Assembly (NCBI GenBank): GCA_945862245.1
Contig: CAMAXN010000003.1
Coordinates: forward strand, 51,041 to 115,040
Length of the DNA: 64,000 nt
Source: Prosthecobacter debontii
Lineage (GTDB): Bacteria > Verrucomicrobiota > Verrucomicrobiia > Verrucomicrobiales > Akkermansiaceae
Direction of reading: 5' to 3'
Shown here piece after piece: positions 51,592-63,426 of this stretch. Position 1 is the first letter of the stretch. The number at the start of each line of letters is the position of its first letter. The notes under the pieces were generated by a model. That model was not told the origin of the DNA. It saw only the letters and a program-made list of their open reading frames with translations, and searched no databases. Made by a program: the position numbers and the translations under genes.

Positions 51592-54500
51592 ATGAAAACG
51601 CGTTTCACCCTGAACCCTAATGGGTTTGCCTTGGTTATCACGTTAATGATGATGATTCTTCTCATTATTGTCGCGGTAAGCCTCTTAAGCCTCTCCTCCA
51701 TCGCCCTGCGCGCCAGTTCGCAGGTGCAGGCCCAGGCCGAAGCCCAAGCTAACGCGCGCTTAGCGCTAGTGCTCGCACTTGGGGAGCTGCAGGAGTCGCT
51801 GGGACCGGATCAAAATATTACCGCACCTTCGGCAATTTTTGATTCTGATCCGAACACTGCCGTGAATGAGGGTCTAACTCAGCCCCATCTCACCGGGGTT
51901 TGGCAGGCACGTGGAGAATCGCTCTCTGAGATACCTGATTATTCCCGGAATTCTCCATTCCGGCGCTGGCTGGTGTCTAACAGCGATGATGGGAAACTAA
52001 AGATACCTGAATTTGTCCGTCGGGAAACTTTTATAAATCCGGTTCCGATGGTTGATTCCAAAAATTCTACTGATGGAAGGGTCGAGGCCGGCAGGCTATC
52101 GGTTGGACGTGGATCCTTTGCATGGTGGGTCGGTGACGAAAACTGCAAGGCATTGATCAACCCACGCGACATTGATGATCGTACCGAGCTTTCTCCCAAA
52201 GCAGCCGAACTAATCGCCGGACTCGCCACTCCGGGAGCACACGGTGTCCTCACGCTGGATGGCTTTGAAAATTTTCCCAGCAACACAGCAACCAGCGAGA
52301 AACTGATCACCGCAGAGACATTTGCCCCGGAGATATTCCCCAAAGTCGCTGCCGCTAGTAATGGAATTTTTTTTCACCACCTTTCTCCTTATTCGCAAAG
52401 CGTCCTTGCTAATGTGACCAGCGGAGGCTTGCGGAAGGATCTCAGCCTTTACCTCGAACGCACCGATATCAACTGGCGCCAAGGCTGGGGCCGGGCTGAA
52501 TACTCGAACACATTTCCGAAGGGACCACTTGGCCCTAACGGCAAGATCGCCTTGAGCAATCCCGATGATCATGACGTGCTAGCATGGAAGCACCTACACC
52601 ACTGGTATCACATGCACCGCCAGCAGCTCGAAAACCAGAATTATCTGCCAGTGAACGCGATGGACAACAAAACTGCTACCATCAATCAGGTGAGTAATCC
52701 CGCTTGGAACAGCGGCGTATCAAGAATCACTCCCATGGTGGTGCGGATACAGATGCTTGTCTCACTCGGCGTGCAAGCCCAGACTGGATCGAGCAATTAC
52801 GCCCTTCGGATGTATAGCTATCCCGTCGTCACGCTGTGGAATCCCTACAACGTGCCGATGCGCGTCAGCGAATGGAGTGCGTTTCTTCACACGCTGCCGT
52901 TGGAACACACGATCTACAAGCGCCGCGTTAAGGTCCCACTAACCGGCGGGGGCACGAGTAACGGCTCCTACAACTGGGGATGGCCATCTGGCAATATGAC
53001 GATGCGCGTCGGAGATAGCACCGGGCCGGCCATCTACCTTGCGCCCGGCGAGGCGAAGACCCTCGTTTATAGCTCTTCGGAAAGCGGCGGCTTCAATGCG
53101 CATAATATGATCGCAAGCCCGCCTGCGTGGCTGCCCACCCGTGCCGGCCAACCCCGCGATCTCGGAATCATCAGCGGTGAAGCCTCGGACCGTATCGCCA
53201 TCTCCACGTCGCTCGCCACTTGGGAAACCAGCTCTACTTCCTACAGCGGACAGAATTTCCAGACTACCTTCGACTTCCGTTGCGAGCCCCGAGCGATCCA
53301 TGCCGGGCACCCCGAACGCTTCATCCAACAGATGTTCTCATCGCAGGTCGGCTGGCGGCACGAGGAGTCTAATCCTCGCATTGCCTTCATCTCCCAGCAA
53401 AATTTTCCGAATCTCACGCTCAGGGATCTCAACAACAACCCGACGCCCTTCCTGCACCTCGACATCCGTCTCAAGACGCTCGATGAAGTGGCGCTCCCAA
53501 ACAAAACTTGGCTCCACAACATCCCCTTTCAGCCCTACGCTGCGGTCACCTCGACCTCGAAGCACTCGGGCAAAGGCGTCGATGCTGCGACGACTTTCTT
53601 CGCACACCCCTATACAATTACGTTCGAGCAGGTCAGCGGTCCTGAGGGGGTTTTTCAAAACCAGCCCTTCTTCGGTCCCAGTAACCGGCCGGGTGGTCAG
53701 TCGAGGATTGTCTCGGCTCCAATCCCGCTCGCTCCCCTGACCTCGCTGGCTCAGTTGCAGAACCTCCCGTTGCTGCCGATTGAGGCGCTCAACTGGAGCG
53801 GCTACTACTTCCAGAATCACGCTATCGCCAACTCCTTCGCCTCTCCCGGACTGCCACCCGTGTCGATCCGCGAAACATCTTTCCCCTTCCACCTCGGCCA
53901 ATATTTTCCGTGGCAGGGTGGTGATATTGCAGGCCAAATGTACGCCGACCGTGCTGCGTTCAACAGCGCCGACTACGTGATTCCAGGCGCACCTGCGCTA
54001 GTGGTCGACCGGAGTTATGCCGCCAATCACTTGTTATTTGATGAATATTTTTTTTCCTCGATGTCGGCCCAGGAAGGACCCGTCTTCCACAGATACGGGA
54101 CCCTCCGGAAGTTGCCGGTAGTGGTGGACGACTTCTTCAGCGGCAGGAAGCCCCTGCCGGTCGCCGCTTACCGTCCATATAACGTGTCGACGTCAAACGC
54201 CGCCAGCGTAACCAGCCTACTGACCAGTTCAACGAGCGCAAAGGCGGATGCCTATTTAATAGCCGCATCCAAACTAATTGTGGACGGTGGTTTCAACATT
54301 AACTCAACTTCTGTGGAGGCATGGACAGTAATCCTCTCAGCTGCAAATCGAAAGCGCCCGGTGATCTTTGAGAATGACAAAAAATTGAGCGGTCAGGCTC
54401 CTGGCTCCCATGTGATCAGTCGTAATCCGATCCCAACCATCAAAACTGCTACCGAGCAAAGCCGCTGGCTCGGCTATCGCGAGCTGAAAGATGAGGAAAT

Positions 54501-55044
54501 CCGTCAACTCGCTGAGGCGGTGGTGGTACAGGTAAAAAAACGTGGACCCTTCCGTTCATTGGGGGAGTTTGTCAACCGCCGCCGTTCCACTGATGTGGAA
54601 ATGGCAAAGTATGGCGTTCTCCAAGCTGCATTAGAGGATCCCAAGGTTGATATTAACCGCGACTACCGCGGCGGCGCTAAAGAGATAAAAGCGGCCGACA
54701 TTGCCAGTGCTAAATACAAATTTAAGGAAGCCGCCCTTGGATCCCGCTACCAAGGGACTCCCGCCTACATCAACCAAGCGGACATTCTAGCACCGCTCGC
54801 GCCAATTATGCAGGCGCGATCGGATACCTTTGTCATCCGTGGTTATGGTGAGGCACGCTCTGTCGATGGCAACCAAATCACCGCTCGCGCATGGTGCGAG
54901 GCGGTAGTCCAGCGGGTGCCGGATTACATTGATACAAAAGATTCGGCGGAGTTGCGCCGTGACCAGTTAAAGGCACCATTAAATCTAATTTTCGGTCGCC
55001 GATTCATCGCTAAATCATTCCGCTGGCTTCCCGTAATCAATTAA
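51592..55044 (+). CDS. Verru_Chthon cassette protein A
   Basis: 1,150 aa. The N-terminus (MKTRFTLNPNGFALVITLM) has a type IV pilin-like hydrophobic helix after a G-F-A-L-V prepilin-type site, followed by QAQAEAQANARLALVLALGELQESLGPDQ, the hallmark of the Verru_Chthon cassette A family. The long body has no recognised domain. Near the C-terminus EIRQLAEAVVVQVKKRGPFRSLGEFVNRR looks like the GspK/helix-hairpin element. Such proteins are probably surface pseudopilins of unknown function and normally occur with cassette proteins B, C and D, which are not in this window. The partner gene follows after 25 bp. Confidence 0.85.
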   Translation: MKTRFTLNPNGFALVITLMMMILLIIVAVSLLSLSSIALRASSQVQAQAEAQANARLALVLALGELQESLGPDQNITAPSAIFDSDPNTAVNEGLTQPHLTGVWQARGESLSEIPDYSRNSPFRRWLVSNSDDGKLKIPEFVRRETFINPVPMVDSKNSTDGRVEAGRLSVGRGSFAWWVGDENCKALINPRDIDDRTELSPKAAELIAGLATPGAHGVLTLDGFENFPSNTATSEKLITAETFAPEIFPKVAAASNGIFFHHLSPYSQSVLANVTSGGLRKDLSLYLERTDINWRQGWGRAEYSNTFPKGPLGPNGKIALSNPDDHDVLAWKHLHHWYHMHRQQLENQNYLPVNAMDNKTATINQVSNPAWNSGVSRITPMVVRIQMLVSLGVQAQTGSSNYALRMYSYPVVTLWNPYNVPMRVSEWSAFLHTLPLEHTIYKRRVKVPLTGGGTSNGSYNWGWPSGNMTMRVGDSTGPAIYLAPGEAKTLVYSSSESGGFNAHNMIASPPAWLPTRAGQPRDLGIISGEASDRIAISTSLATWETSSTSYSGQNFQTTFDFRCEPRAIHAGHPERFIQQMFSSQVGWRHEESNPRIAFISQQNFPNLTLRDLNNNPTPFLHLDIRLKTLDEVALPNKTWLHNIPFQPYAAVTSTSKHSGKGVDAATTFFAHPYTITFEQVSGPEGVFQNQPFFGPSNRPGGQSRIVSAPIPLAPLTSLAQLQNLPLLPIEALNWSGYYFQNHAIANSFASPGLPPVSIRETSFPFHLGQYFPWQGGDIAGQMYADRAAFNSADYVIPGAPALVVDRSYAANHLLFDEYFFSSMSAQEGPVFHRYGTLRKLPVVVDDFFSGRKPLPVAAYRPYNVSTSNAASVTSLLTSSTSAKADAYLIAASKLIVDGGFNINSTSVEAWTVILSAANRKRPVIFENDKKLSGQAPGSHVISRNPIPTIKTATEQSRWLGYRELKDEEIRQLAEAVVVQVKKRGPFRSLGEFVNRRRSTDVEMAKYGVLQAALEDPKVDINRDYRGGAKEIKAADIASAKYKFKEAALGSRYQGTPAYINQADILAPLAPIMQARSDTFVIRGYGEARSVDGNQITARAWCEAVVQRVPDYIDTKDSAELRRDQLKAPLNLIFGRRFIAKSFRWLPVIN

Positions 55045-55069
55045 ATATAAGTGTACCGTATATTGCACC

Positions 55070-55762
55070 ATGTTATACCTGCCTATTTGGATTCGTTTTT
55101 CACCTTGCGTTCTAGCATCTCTGCTTCTTACCTCATTGTCAGTGCTGGCGCAAGACAACGGCGCTAAGAAAGCAAACAAGGTCGAGTTCCGCGTCACGCG
55201 TTTCGATACCGACGATCGCAAGTCGCCCGTATTCCGCGCCGGAAGCGCGAGCAGTAAGATAGAGATTGAAGTTCCACTCACCTTTATTGAGGGTCCTTTC
55301 GAAGTTCCACTGCGCGATGGAATATTTCTTGATCTCACCCGTGGAGACACGGAAAAACCCGATATATCCATCCAAATCTCTCCAGCGGAGCGCAAAGATC
55401 TGTTGTTGGTTTTTTTCCAACAGGATGACACTTTCCGCGTACTCAAAGTTCTCTCTCCAACTTCCCGTATCAAGGGCGGCGACCGCTTTATCTTCAATGT
55501 CACCCAGAGTGAAATGGCGATCAAACTCGGCCAGTCCGAACCACTGATAATCCCGCCAGGCAAGTCGGGTATACTCGCCGGACCAACGGGCAACTCTATC
55601 GTCAGCCTACCGGTGCTCATTAGCCTCAAGCAGCAGGACAAGTGGGAACTTGTCAGCACCGAGAATTGGCCGTGTGACTCTCGCTTTCGTAAATATCTCT
55701 TCGCTTATATGTCACCACGAAGCCGCCAGCTTGTGTTTCACAGCGTTACCGAGCGCATGTAG
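55070..55762 (+). CDS. Exported protein of unknown function next to Verru_Chthon A
   Basis: 230 aa with a signal peptide (LASLLLTSLSVLAQ, about 15-28). The mature part is beta-strand-rich (KIEIEVPLTFIEGPFEVPLRDG) without recognised motif. It is coded 25 bp after the cassette A gene on the same strand, so it is probably co-expressed and may be an accessory or assembly partner. Confidence 0.62.
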   Translation: MLYLPIWIRFSPCVLASLLLTSLSVLAQDNGAKKANKVEFRVTRFDTDDRKSPVFRAGSASSKIEIEVPLTFIEGPFEVPLRDGIFLDLTRGDTEKPDISIQISPAERKDLLLVFFQQDDTFRVLKVLSPTSRIKGGDRFIFNVTQSEMAIKLGQSEPLIIPPGKSGILAGPTGNSIVSLPVLISLKQQDKWELVSTENWPCDSRFRKYLFAYMSPRSRQLVFHSVTERM

Positions 55763-56072
55763 CAGATTGTAGCAGTGAAAATTGCGATGCACAGCACGCA
55801 CGAAATCATTGTTGTGCTTATACTAGCTTGATTGGGTAATTTTATCTACTTTCGAGCATACGCCGACCTGGTGGAAACCGCATTGACGGTTTACTTCGAG
55901 TTTATATTCGGTACTGGCATGGATGGCGAGGGTCTAGCGGATTATTGCAGGGCGGCTAAGATTCTGCATGAACTCTGTGGATCTTCCTAAATCTGCGGGT
56001 CGGTATTTAATCACATTACCAATTTCTGGGGTTGCGGGTTTGGCATTCATGTTGCATCTAGTATATAAATTT
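55763..56072. other. Gap upstream of gcvP with a possible small ORF
   Basis: About 310 bp. From a TTG at 55832 to TAA at 55990 a 52-codon frame reads FRAYADLVETALTVYF, then [16 protein letters not shown] and [12 protein letters not shown]. It looks protein-like but has no family match, no strong start and may be a remnant. The region was also checked by eye for the paired aptamers of a glycine riboswitch; none was recognised. Confidence 0.35.
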
Positions 56073-58895
56073 ATGGCTGTTACTTCTTCCTTCTTACCTC
56101 GCCACGTCGGTCCCACTCAATCCGACCAATCCGAGATGCTAAGGCAGGTAGGTCACGGTATGCTCGACGAGTTGATTTCCGAGGCGGTTCCGTGCGGCAT
56201 ACGCATGGAAGACGAGATGGATCTGCCCCAAGCGCTTTCGGAAAATGAGGCGCTGGAATGGTTGCGGGCATGTATGAGCCAAAACCGCGTGGTGAAGAGT
56301 TTCATCGGCCAAGGTTACTATGGTACGCACACACCCGGCGTCATCCAGCGCAACATTTTAGAGAATCCTGGTTGGTATACGGCATACACCCCCTACCAAG
56401 CGGAGATCGCGCAGGGGCGCCTCGAGGCCTTGCTGAACTTTCAGACGATGATCACCGACCTCACTGGACTGGATGTCGCAAACGCCTCTCTGTTAGATGA
56501 AGGTACCGCCGCCGCTGAGGCCGTTACTCTCGCTCTTTCCGCGAAGCTCGGCGGGAAATCCGTTTTTGTTTCCAACCGTTGCCATCCGCAGACCATCAAC
56601 GTGGTGAAAACTCGCTCTGAGTCTATCGGACTTGAGGTCATCGTCGGTGATTGGGAAAGCTTCGTACCGGCATCCGCCGTAGGACTATTCGCGGCGATCG
56701 TGCAATATCCCAACACGCGCGGGCGCATCGATGATTTCTCCACATTCTTTTCGAAATGCCATGAGGCCGGTGCTACCACGATCTGCGCCGCCGATTTGCT
56801 TGCTCTGACATTGCTCAAGTCGCCCGGTGAGTTTGGAGCAGATATCTGCGTGGGTTCGTCGCAGCGCTTCGGCGTGCCGCTTGGTTTCGGTGGACCGCAC
56901 GCGGGTTTCATAGCATGCAAGGACGCACTGAAGCGCAAGTTGCCTGGCCGCCTGATCGGTGTCTCTATCGATGCGCAGGGCAAGCCTGCTTACCGCCTTT
57001 CTCTTCAGACCCGCGAGCAGCACATCCGCCGCGATAAGGCCACCTCGAACATCTGCACCGCGCAGGTTCTGCTCGCCGTCATGGCGTCGATGTATGCAGT
57101 CTATCATGGTCCAGAAGGTCTAAAGGATATCGCGTGCGGCGTTCATTCGCAGACGCGTCGGCTTCATGACGCGCTCGTTACCGGAGGATGCAAGCTTGAG
57201 GCTGGTGCTTTTTTTGACACGATCGTGGTGGTCACCGAAAATGCGGCGCAGCTGGTAGAGGAAGCTCCTGAGCACGGTTTCAACCTCCGCTTTATCGATG
57301 CGGATCACATCGGTATTTCGCTTGATGAAACCGCTTCCAACAAGGACGTCTTGGCGATTTGTCGACTTCTGGGTATTTGCAACGAAAGCTATGCTACAAA
57401 TGGCAATGCATGGGATTCCGCTTTCAACCGCACCACGAAATTCCTCACCGCCCCGGCTTTCAACTCTTTCCATTCAGAGACCGATATGCTGCGCTACATC
57501 AACCGACTGGAGACAAAGGATCTAGCGCTCAACGAGTCAATGATTGCGCTTGGTTCCTGCACTATGAAACTCAACGCGACCTCGGAGATGATGCCGCTGA
57601 GTTGGCCTGAGGTTTCCTCGATCCATCCCTTCGCGCCAAAATCGCAGACGACCGGATACGTGGAGATGCTTACGCAGCTAGAAAAATGGCTTGCAGAGAT
57701 CACCGGTTTTTCGGCCGTGTCCCTCCAGCCCAACGCCGGTTCGCAGGGCGAATACGCGGGTCTGCTCGCCATCCGCCGCTACCACGAATCGCGCGGCGAC
57801 GGCCACCGTGACATCTGCCTGATTCCCGTTTCCGCCCATGGCACGAACCCAGCTTCCGCGGTGATGTGCGGTATGAAAGTCGTCGGTGTGAAATGCGACG
57901 CCAGGGGCAATATTGATATGGCTGACCTCATCGCCTGCACCGAGGAGCACCGCACGAATCTCTCCGCGTTGATGGTCACCTATCCGTCCACGCACGGGGT
58001 TTTCGAGGAAACGATCTGCGAGATCACTGCGATCATCCACGACGCGGGCGGACAGGTGTATATGGACGGGGCGAACATGAATGCGCAGGTCGGTCTCACT
58101 TCTCCCGGTCTAATCGGCGCTGATGTCTGCCATCTTAATCTTCACAAAACTTTCTGTATTCCTCACGGTGGAGGCGGCCCAGGCGTTGGGCCGATCGGCG
58201 TCGCGAAGCAACTCGTTCCGTTCCTTCCTGGTCATTTCGCGTTGGATGAAAAGAGCCACGCCGTCAGCTCCGCGCCCTACGGCAGCGCCTCGATCAATGT
58301 CATTTCATGGATGTATATCGCCATGATGGGAGCTGTCGGCCTGCGCAAGGCCACTGAGATCGCCATACTTAACGCGAACTACGTCGCCAAGCGGTTGGAG
58401 AACTTTTTCCCCATACTTTATACGGGCAAAACGGGCTTAGTCGCGCATGAGTGCATTATCGACTGTCGCCCTCTTTCTGACCAATCCGGCATCACCGTAG
58501 AGGACATTGCGAAACGCCTCATGGACTATGGCTACCACGCGCCCACAATGTCATGGCCGGTGACCGGCACCCTGATGATCGAACCCACCGAATCGGAATC
58601 TAAGGCCGAGCTTGACCGCTTCTGCGACGCTATGGTTTCCATCTACGGTGAGATCATGGATGTCATTGGTGGGAAACTGGATATCATAGACAACCCGCTC
58701 AAGAACGCTCCTCACACCAATGCTGTTCTTTGCGCCGACGAATGGCCGCATTCTTACACCCGCGAAAAGGCCGCCTACCCACTCCCTTACCTGCGCACCC
58801 ACAAGTTCTGGCCATCCGTATCTCGAATCGACAATGTCCACGGCGACCGCAACCTCGTCTGCACTTGTGATGCTGTGGAAGCGTATGCTCAGTGA
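56073..58895 (+). CDS. gcvP: Glycine dehydrogenase (decarboxylating), P protein
   Basis: 940 aa from the ATG at 56073 ([19 protein letters not shown]), the usual start; upstream in-frame ATGs only extend into non-coding DNA. Both halves of a full-length P protein are present. The PLP-binding Lys692 lies in [19 protein letters not shown]. The protein decarboxylates glycine and passes the aminomethyl group to the H protein. Neither gcvT nor gcvH is in the window. Confidence 0.97.
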   Translation: MAVTSSFLPRHVGPTQSDQSEMLRQVGHGMLDELISEAVPCGIRMEDEMDLPQALSENEALEWLRACMSQNRVVKSFIGQGYYGTHTPGVIQRNILENPGWYTAYTPYQAEIAQGRLEALLNFQTMITDLTGLDVANASLLDEGTAAAEAVTLALSAKLGGKSVFVSNRCHPQTINVVKTRSESIGLEVIVGDWESFVPASAVGLFAAIVQYPNTRGRIDDFSTFFSKCHEAGATTICAADLLALTLLKSPGEFGADICVGSSQRFGVPLGFGGPHAGFIACKDALKRKLPGRLIGVSIDAQGKPAYRLSLQTREQHIRRDKATSNICTAQVLLAVMASMYAVYHGPEGLKDIACGVHSQTRRLHDALVTGGCKLEAGAFFDTIVVVTENAAQLVEEAPEHGFNLRFIDADHIGISLDETASNKDVLAICRLLGICNESYATNGNAWDSAFNRTTKFLTAPAFNSFHSETDMLRYINRLETKDLALNESMIALGSCTMKLNATSEMMPLSWPEVSSIHPFAPKSQTTGYVEMLTQLEKWLAEITGFSAVSLQPNAGSQGEYAGLLAIRRYHESRGDGHRDICLIPVSAHGTNPASAVMCGMKVVGVKCDARGNIDMADLIACTEEHRTNLSALMVTYPSTHGVFEETICEITAIIHDAGGQVYMDGANMNAQVGLTSPGLIGADVCHLNLHKTFCIPHGGGGPGVGPIGVAKQLVPFLPGHFALDEKSHAVSSAPYGSASINVISWMYIAMMGAVGLRKATEIAILNANYVAKRLENFFPILYTGKTGLVAHECIIDCRPLSDQSGITVEDIAKRLMDYGYHAPTMSWPVTGTLMIEPTESESKAELDRFCDAMVSIYGEIMDVIGGKLDIIDNPLKNAPHTNAVLCADEWPHSYTREKAAYPLPYLRTHKFWPSVSRIDNVHGDRNLVCTCDAVEAYAQ

Positions 58896-58934
58896 GGATG
58901 GCAGATATAACGTGCGATAGCACACCTTCTATGC

Positions 58935-60374
58935 CTACACGAGTATCCCTTTGACGATTTTGGCAGGTTCGACGCCAGTGGGCTTATGATTGAGGCCTTG
59001 GAAGCGGAAAGTGAAACGGTTGTGATCCATACCGAGGCAGTTGAGGATGGTAGCGTTGAGATCGCGGATGTGGACGGGGTTTTCGAGGATGTTGTAGGAA
59101 TAGTCATCGGTGAGGCCGTAGCTGACGCCTCCCTTTACTCCGCCGCCGGCGACCCATGTACTGAAGCAGCGGCCGTGGTGATCGCGTCCTGTACCGATTT
59201 CTCCTTGGCTGTAAACGGTGCGCCCGAATTCTCCTCCCCAGATGACCAGCGTGTCTTCTAGGAGTCCACGCTGCTTGAGATCGGTGATCAGGGCGGCAGA
59301 GGGTTGGTCGGTGTCGCGGCACTGGTTGGATAGCTGGGTTTGGAGGTTGATGTGCTGATCCCAGCCACGGTGGAAGAGTTGGGTAAAACGCACACCGCGC
59401 TCGGCCATCCGGCGGGCCATAAGGCAGTTGTAGGCGTAAGTCCCAGGGGTGCGGGATTCCGGGCCGTAGAGTTCAAAAACCCAGTTGGGTTCATTGGAAA
59501 GATCGGCCAACTCGGGTGCCGAGGCCTGCATGCGAAAAGCCATTTCGTATTGGCTAATACGGGTGAGGATTTCCGGATCAGAAGTTTTTTCATGGCCAAT
59601 GTGGTTAAGAGCGGAGAGATCGTCTAGCATCGCGCGGCGGTCAGTCCTATTCATGCCAGCCGGATCATTGAGGTAAAGGACGGGGTCCGCACTACTGCGG
59701 AACTGAACGCCCTGATGGTTGGAGGGTAGAAAGCCGCTGCCCCAGAGGCGGGAGAAAATTGGTTGGCCGGGGTTTTTTCCGGTTCCTTGGGAAACGAGCA
59801 CGACGTAAGCAGGTAGGTTCTCGTTCATGCTTCCGAGTCCGTAGGAAACCCAAGAGCCCATACTGGGATTGCCGGGGAACTGCGAACCGGTGTTGATGAA
59901 TGTGATGCCAGGGTCATGGTTGATTGCCTCAGTATGCATTGAGCGGATGACAGAGATGTCATCGGCGACACCCGCTGTATAGGGCAGGAGATCGCTGATC
60001 CACTGGCCGCTCGCGCCGCGCTGCTCAAACTTTGTGAGGCTCTTGCAGACCGGGAAATTCTTCTGGCCGGATGTCATACCTGTGAGGCGCTGGCCTTTAC
60101 GGATGGAATCGGGGAGATCCTCGCCATGAACTTTTTCGAGATGCGGCTTGTAGTCGAAAAGGTCGATGTGGGAGGGTCCACCGGATTGAAAAAGGTAGAT
60201 TATGCGTTTGGCTTTTGGGGCGAAATGAGTGGTGGTGGAAGTGCCGCCTCTATAGAGCGATTTTGCGTCGGCAGCGAACAGGGAGCGGGCGGCCATGGCT
60301 CCAATACCAAGACCAGTGAGGCCGAGGAAACTACGGCGGGAAAGGGCGTTGGTGTATTGTTCGATGGGGTTCAT
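58935..60374 (-). CDS. DUF1501 protein with Tat signal
   Basis: 479 aa. The N-terminal [22 protein letters not shown] is a twin-arginine signal, so it is exported folded. The domain is sulfatase-fold-like ([37 protein letters not shown]) as in DUF1501, a family almost always paired with PSD1-type cytochromes, as here (73 bp gap, same strand). The pair is common in PVC bacteria. Function is not known. Confidence 0.93.
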   Translation of the reverse strand: MNPIEQYTNALSRRSFLGLTGLGIGAMAARSLFAADAKSLYRGGTSTTTHFAPKAKRIIYLFQSGGPSHIDLFDYKPHLEKVHGEDLPDSIRKGQRLTGMTSGQKNFPVCKSLTKFEQRGASGQWISDLLPYTAGVADDISVIRSMHTEAINHDPGITFINTGSQFPGNPSMGSWVSYGLGSMNENLPAYVVLVSQGTGKNPGQPIFSRLWGSGFLPSNHQGVQFRSSADPVLYLNDPAGMNRTDRRAMLDDLSALNHIGHEKTSDPEILTRISQYEMAFRMQASAPELADLSNEPNWVFELYGPESRTPGTYAYNCLMARRMAERGVRFTQLFHRGWDQHINLQTQLSNQCRDTDQPSAALITDLKQRGLLEDTLVIWGGEFGRTVYSQGEIGTGRDHHGRCFSTWVAGGGVKGGVSYGLTDDYSYNILENPVHIRDLNATILNCLGMDHNRFTFRFQGLNHKPTGVEPAKIVKGILV

Positions 60375-60447
60375 GTGTCAGTGGTGCTTTATTGGTATAG
60401 GATATTTCAACGTCACGCTGGAACTATAACTCCCCTAGTCACAGGGT

Positions 60448-63372
60448 TCAGGGGCGGTTGATGAATTCGTCGAGGTTAATCAGTGTGGAGCCGAGTATGG
60501 CGTAGGCGGCTTGCTCGGGCGAGCCAGCTAGGGTTTTAGCGTCGGCTTCATCCACGGAGAAACGGGCGAGGTGTCGGGTGAGAGATTTTTCCAAGACTTT
60601 CATTTCATTCGCTGTTGGATCGCGACCGGTGGTGAGGCGGAAGCCGTATGTAAGCCGCGAAGATGCGGAAGGACCACCCTCCGCAAGCATGCGTTTTCCT
60701 AGTGCGATGCCGGCCTCGACAAACTGCGGCTCATTCATCACGACGAGCGCCTGCAAGGGCGTGTTGGTTGCGTTGCGAACAACCGCGCAAGTTTCGCGGG
60801 TAGGGGCGTCGAAGAGGGCTAGCACCGGCGGCGGCGAGGTTCGTTTCCAGAAGGTGTATAGGCTGCGGCGGTATATGGAGCCGCCAAGACCAGGGATGAA
60901 GATTTGGGCGGTGAAGGGATGTCCGTCGTAGCCGAAGTGGCTGATCTCGCGCCAGAGATCCGGTTGCGGAGGATGGACGCCGGGGCCGCCGATGGCGGTA
61001 TTGAGCAGGCCGCTGACGGCGAGAGCCTGATCGCGGATGATCTCGGCGGGTAAGCGGGTGCGCGGCGAACGGCCGAGGAGTTCGTTACGTGGATCTTTCT
61101 CCAGTTGCTCGGGCGTGGAGGCAGCGGAGCGGCGGTAGGTTTCAGAAGTCAGAATGGTTTTTAGCACGTGTCGGAGGTTCCAGCCGCTTTCAACAAGATC
61201 GACGGCGAGCCAATCTAACAACTCGGGATGAGTGGGCCACGATCCTTGGTTTCCAAAATCGCCGGCGGTTTCGACGATACCGCGACCAAAGATCATTTGC
61301 CAGGTTCGGTTTACGGCTACACGGGCGGTAAGCGGATGATCCGAGCGGGTGATCCAGCGGGCGAGTTCGAGTCGCGTGGGGTTTGTGGAGGCTTCAAGTG
61401 GTGGGAGTGCGGAGAGTACGCCGGGGCTGACCTCATCGCCGTGCTGGTCATATGCACCCCGGATGAGGATGTGGGTTTTGCGAAGCTCCGGCTTGTGATC
61501 CATAACCATTACCGAGGTGTGGCCGCGGTCGAGGTCGCGCTTAAGGACCTTGATCTCCTCATCGGCGGATCTGATGGCTTCATTCGTCCACGTAGCGAGC
61601 TCCGGCGGCGTATTGGCTTTGAAATGTTCCAGCTCCGCAATGCGGGACTTGAGTTGTGCCATGCCGCCATCACTGAGCGGTGATCTGTAATCCATCACTG
61701 GCGGTGTGCTGGCATTGGTGGCTCCTTGTCCCGGCTCTGAGGAGGTATTGAAAAATGCATACATGCTGAAGAACTCCTTCTGAGAGATAGGATCATATTT
61801 GTGGTCGTGGCACTGGGCGCACTTCATGGTCAGGCCGAGGATTGAGGTGGAAACGGTATCGACCTTGTCGACGGTGTAGTTGACGCGGTATTCCTCGGGG
61901 ATCGTGCCGCCCTCGTGGGTGTTCATGCTGTTGCGCAGGAAACCGGTGGCCGCGATCTGGTCGGGCGTGGCATTGGGAATAAGATCGCCGGAGATTTGTT
62001 CGCGCACGAACTGGTCGTATGGTTGGTTCTTTTGAAAGGCGTGAATCACCCAATCACGCCAAGCCCACATGTCGCGGTGGTCGTCGATGGAGTAGCCGTG
62101 CGTGTCGGAATAGCGGGCGCCGTCAAGCCACGGCATGGCCATGCGCTCGGCGAACTGCGAGGTTTCCATTAGTCGGTTGATGAGTTTTTCCCAGCGTTCG
62201 GAGTTTTTGTCATTGAGGTATATCGTGAGGTCCTGCAGGGTAGGGGGTAGCCCTGTGAGATCAAGAAATGCACGGCGAATGAGTGAGTGATCGTCCGCGA
62301 TGGGTGCGGCTTTCAGGCCCTTTTCCTTGAGGCGCTTGTTGATGAAGTGATCCACAGGATTTGCGGCAGGTGTTTCCTTCTTCGCCGGTGGAACGAAAGA
62401 CCAATGCGGTTGGTATTCTGCTCCGTTCTCGATCCATTTTTCCAAAAGGGCGAGTTGCTTTGCGCTCATTGGGGGTATGTGTGCCTTCGGTTGTGGCATC
62501 ACCATATCGGGATCTTTGGAAACGATGCGCTTAATGATTTCGCTGTTTTTAGGATCGCCGGGGACGATGGCAGTGATGCCGTCACGAACAGCCACGGCAT
62601 ACTCACGGAGGTCGAGGCGGAGGTCACCACCGCGGTGCTCAGGATCTTGGCCGTGACATAGAAAGCAGTTTTCCGAGAGGATGGGGCGGATGTCGCGGTT
62701 ATAGTCCGGGCTGTCGGAGGATTTAGAGACGAGTTTGGGAGCAGGGGTGCGGGTGATAGTTACGTCATCAAAAGCGACCTGTTGGTTAGCGTCTTTGCCA
62801 TTCTTCCAGACAATTCCGACCCCGACTTCCACGGGGCCCCAGTGTTTCGCGGTTGCATGGCTCAGGGTGGCTTGGGTAATCACGTAACTCCATGTTCTCC
62901 GTTTCCAAACACCGGCTGCGGCATCGATTGTTACATCCATGGGTGGGGAGTTGAGACCCGAGGAATCCGATGCGTTGAGCCAAAAATGGGTATGGGCGGC
63001 GCCGGAAACATCCGCGCGGTAGGTGATTTTCGCGGAAACGGTCAGGATATCGCCGACGAAGAGCGAAGACCAGTTTAGTGCTGGTGTCTCCTGGGTGATC
63101 ATGGAGTGTAACCCAACGGTGGCGTGGGCGAGGAAGAATCGCTCGCTGCTGGTAGCCTTGTTTCCCGTACTCAGCAAGGTGGTGTTAGCGATGTGTTTCG
63201 CGCCGGCTCCAGAGCCTATCCACGAGTTCGGGACCATTGTTGAGTATCCCGTCGCGTCAGGAATATCCACTTCAAAGCCACCATTGGAAATATTTGCCGA
63301 AGTCTGCAGAACGGAAAGGCCGAAACATGTCAAGGAGGCATGAATCAAGGGTATCAATCGATTCTTTTTCAT
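60448..63372 (-). CDS. PSD1-type cytochrome protein (DUF1549/DUF1553) with N-terminal carbohydrate-binding-like domain
   Basis: 974 aa from the ATG at 63372, which gives a signal peptide ([19 protein letters not shown]). A beta-rich domain ([16 protein letters not shown], about 30-200) resembles a carbohydrate-binding module and is an addition to the usual architecture. Next comes PSCyt1 with CFLCH at residues 236-240 (bases 62653-62667), DUF1549 ([17 protein letters not shown]) with a second motif [11 protein letters not shown], and DUF1553 at the end ([20 protein letters not shown]). It binds haem outside the cytoplasm. Its operon partner is the DUF1501 gene. Function unknown. Confidence 0.92.
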   Translation of the reverse strand: MKKNRLIPLIHASLTCFGLSVLQTSANISNGGFEVDIPDATGYSTMVPNSWIGSGAGAKHIANTTLLSTGNKATSSERFFLAHATVGLHSMITQETPALNWSSLFVGDILTVSAKITYRADVSGAAHTHFWLNASDSSGLNSPPMDVTIDAAAGVWKRRTWSYVITQATLSHATAKHWGPVEVGVGIVWKNGKDANQQVAFDDVTITRTPAPKLVSKSSDSPDYNRDIRPILSENCFLCHGQDPEHRGGDLRLDLREYAVAVRDGITAIVPGDPKNSEIIKRIVSKDPDMVMPQPKAHIPPMSAKQLALLEKWIENGAEYQPHWSFVPPAKKETPAANPVDHFINKRLKEKGLKAAPIADDHSLIRRAFLDLTGLPPTLQDLTIYLNDKNSERWEKLINRLMETSQFAERMAMPWLDGARYSDTHGYSIDDHRDMWAWRDWVIHAFQKNQPYDQFVREQISGDLIPNATPDQIAATGFLRNSMNTHEGGTIPEEYRVNYTVDKVDTVSTSILGLTMKCAQCHDHKYDPISQKEFFSMYAFFNTSSEPGQGATNASTPPVMDYRSPLSDGGMAQLKSRIAELEHFKANTPPELATWTNEAIRSADEEIKVLKRDLDRGHTSVMVMDHKPELRKTHILIRGAYDQHGDEVSPGVLSALPPLEASTNPTRLELARWITRSDHPLTARVAVNRTWQMIFGRGIVETAGDFGNQGSWPTHPELLDWLAVDLVESGWNLRHVLKTILTSETYRRSAASTPEQLEKDPRNELLGRSPRTRLPAEIIRDQALAVSGLLNTAIGGPGVHPPQPDLWREISHFGYDGHPFTAQIFIPGLGGSIYRRSLYTFWKRTSPPPVLALFDAPTRETCAVVRNATNTPLQALVVMNEPQFVEAGIALGKRMLAEGGPSASSRLTYGFRLTTGRDPTANEMKVLEKSLTRHLARFSVDEADAKTLAGSPEQAAYAILGSTLINLDEFINRP

Positions 63373-63426
63373 TCTTGGATTCAACACGGAACTGCAACGG
63401 ATCGGAGTAGGGCGGATCAGGGCTTG

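Noticed and set aside
55763..56072. Possible glycine riboswitch before gcvP
   Set aside because: No paired aptamer core could be recognised by eye, and the region holds a protein-like frame instead. A covariance-model search would settle it.
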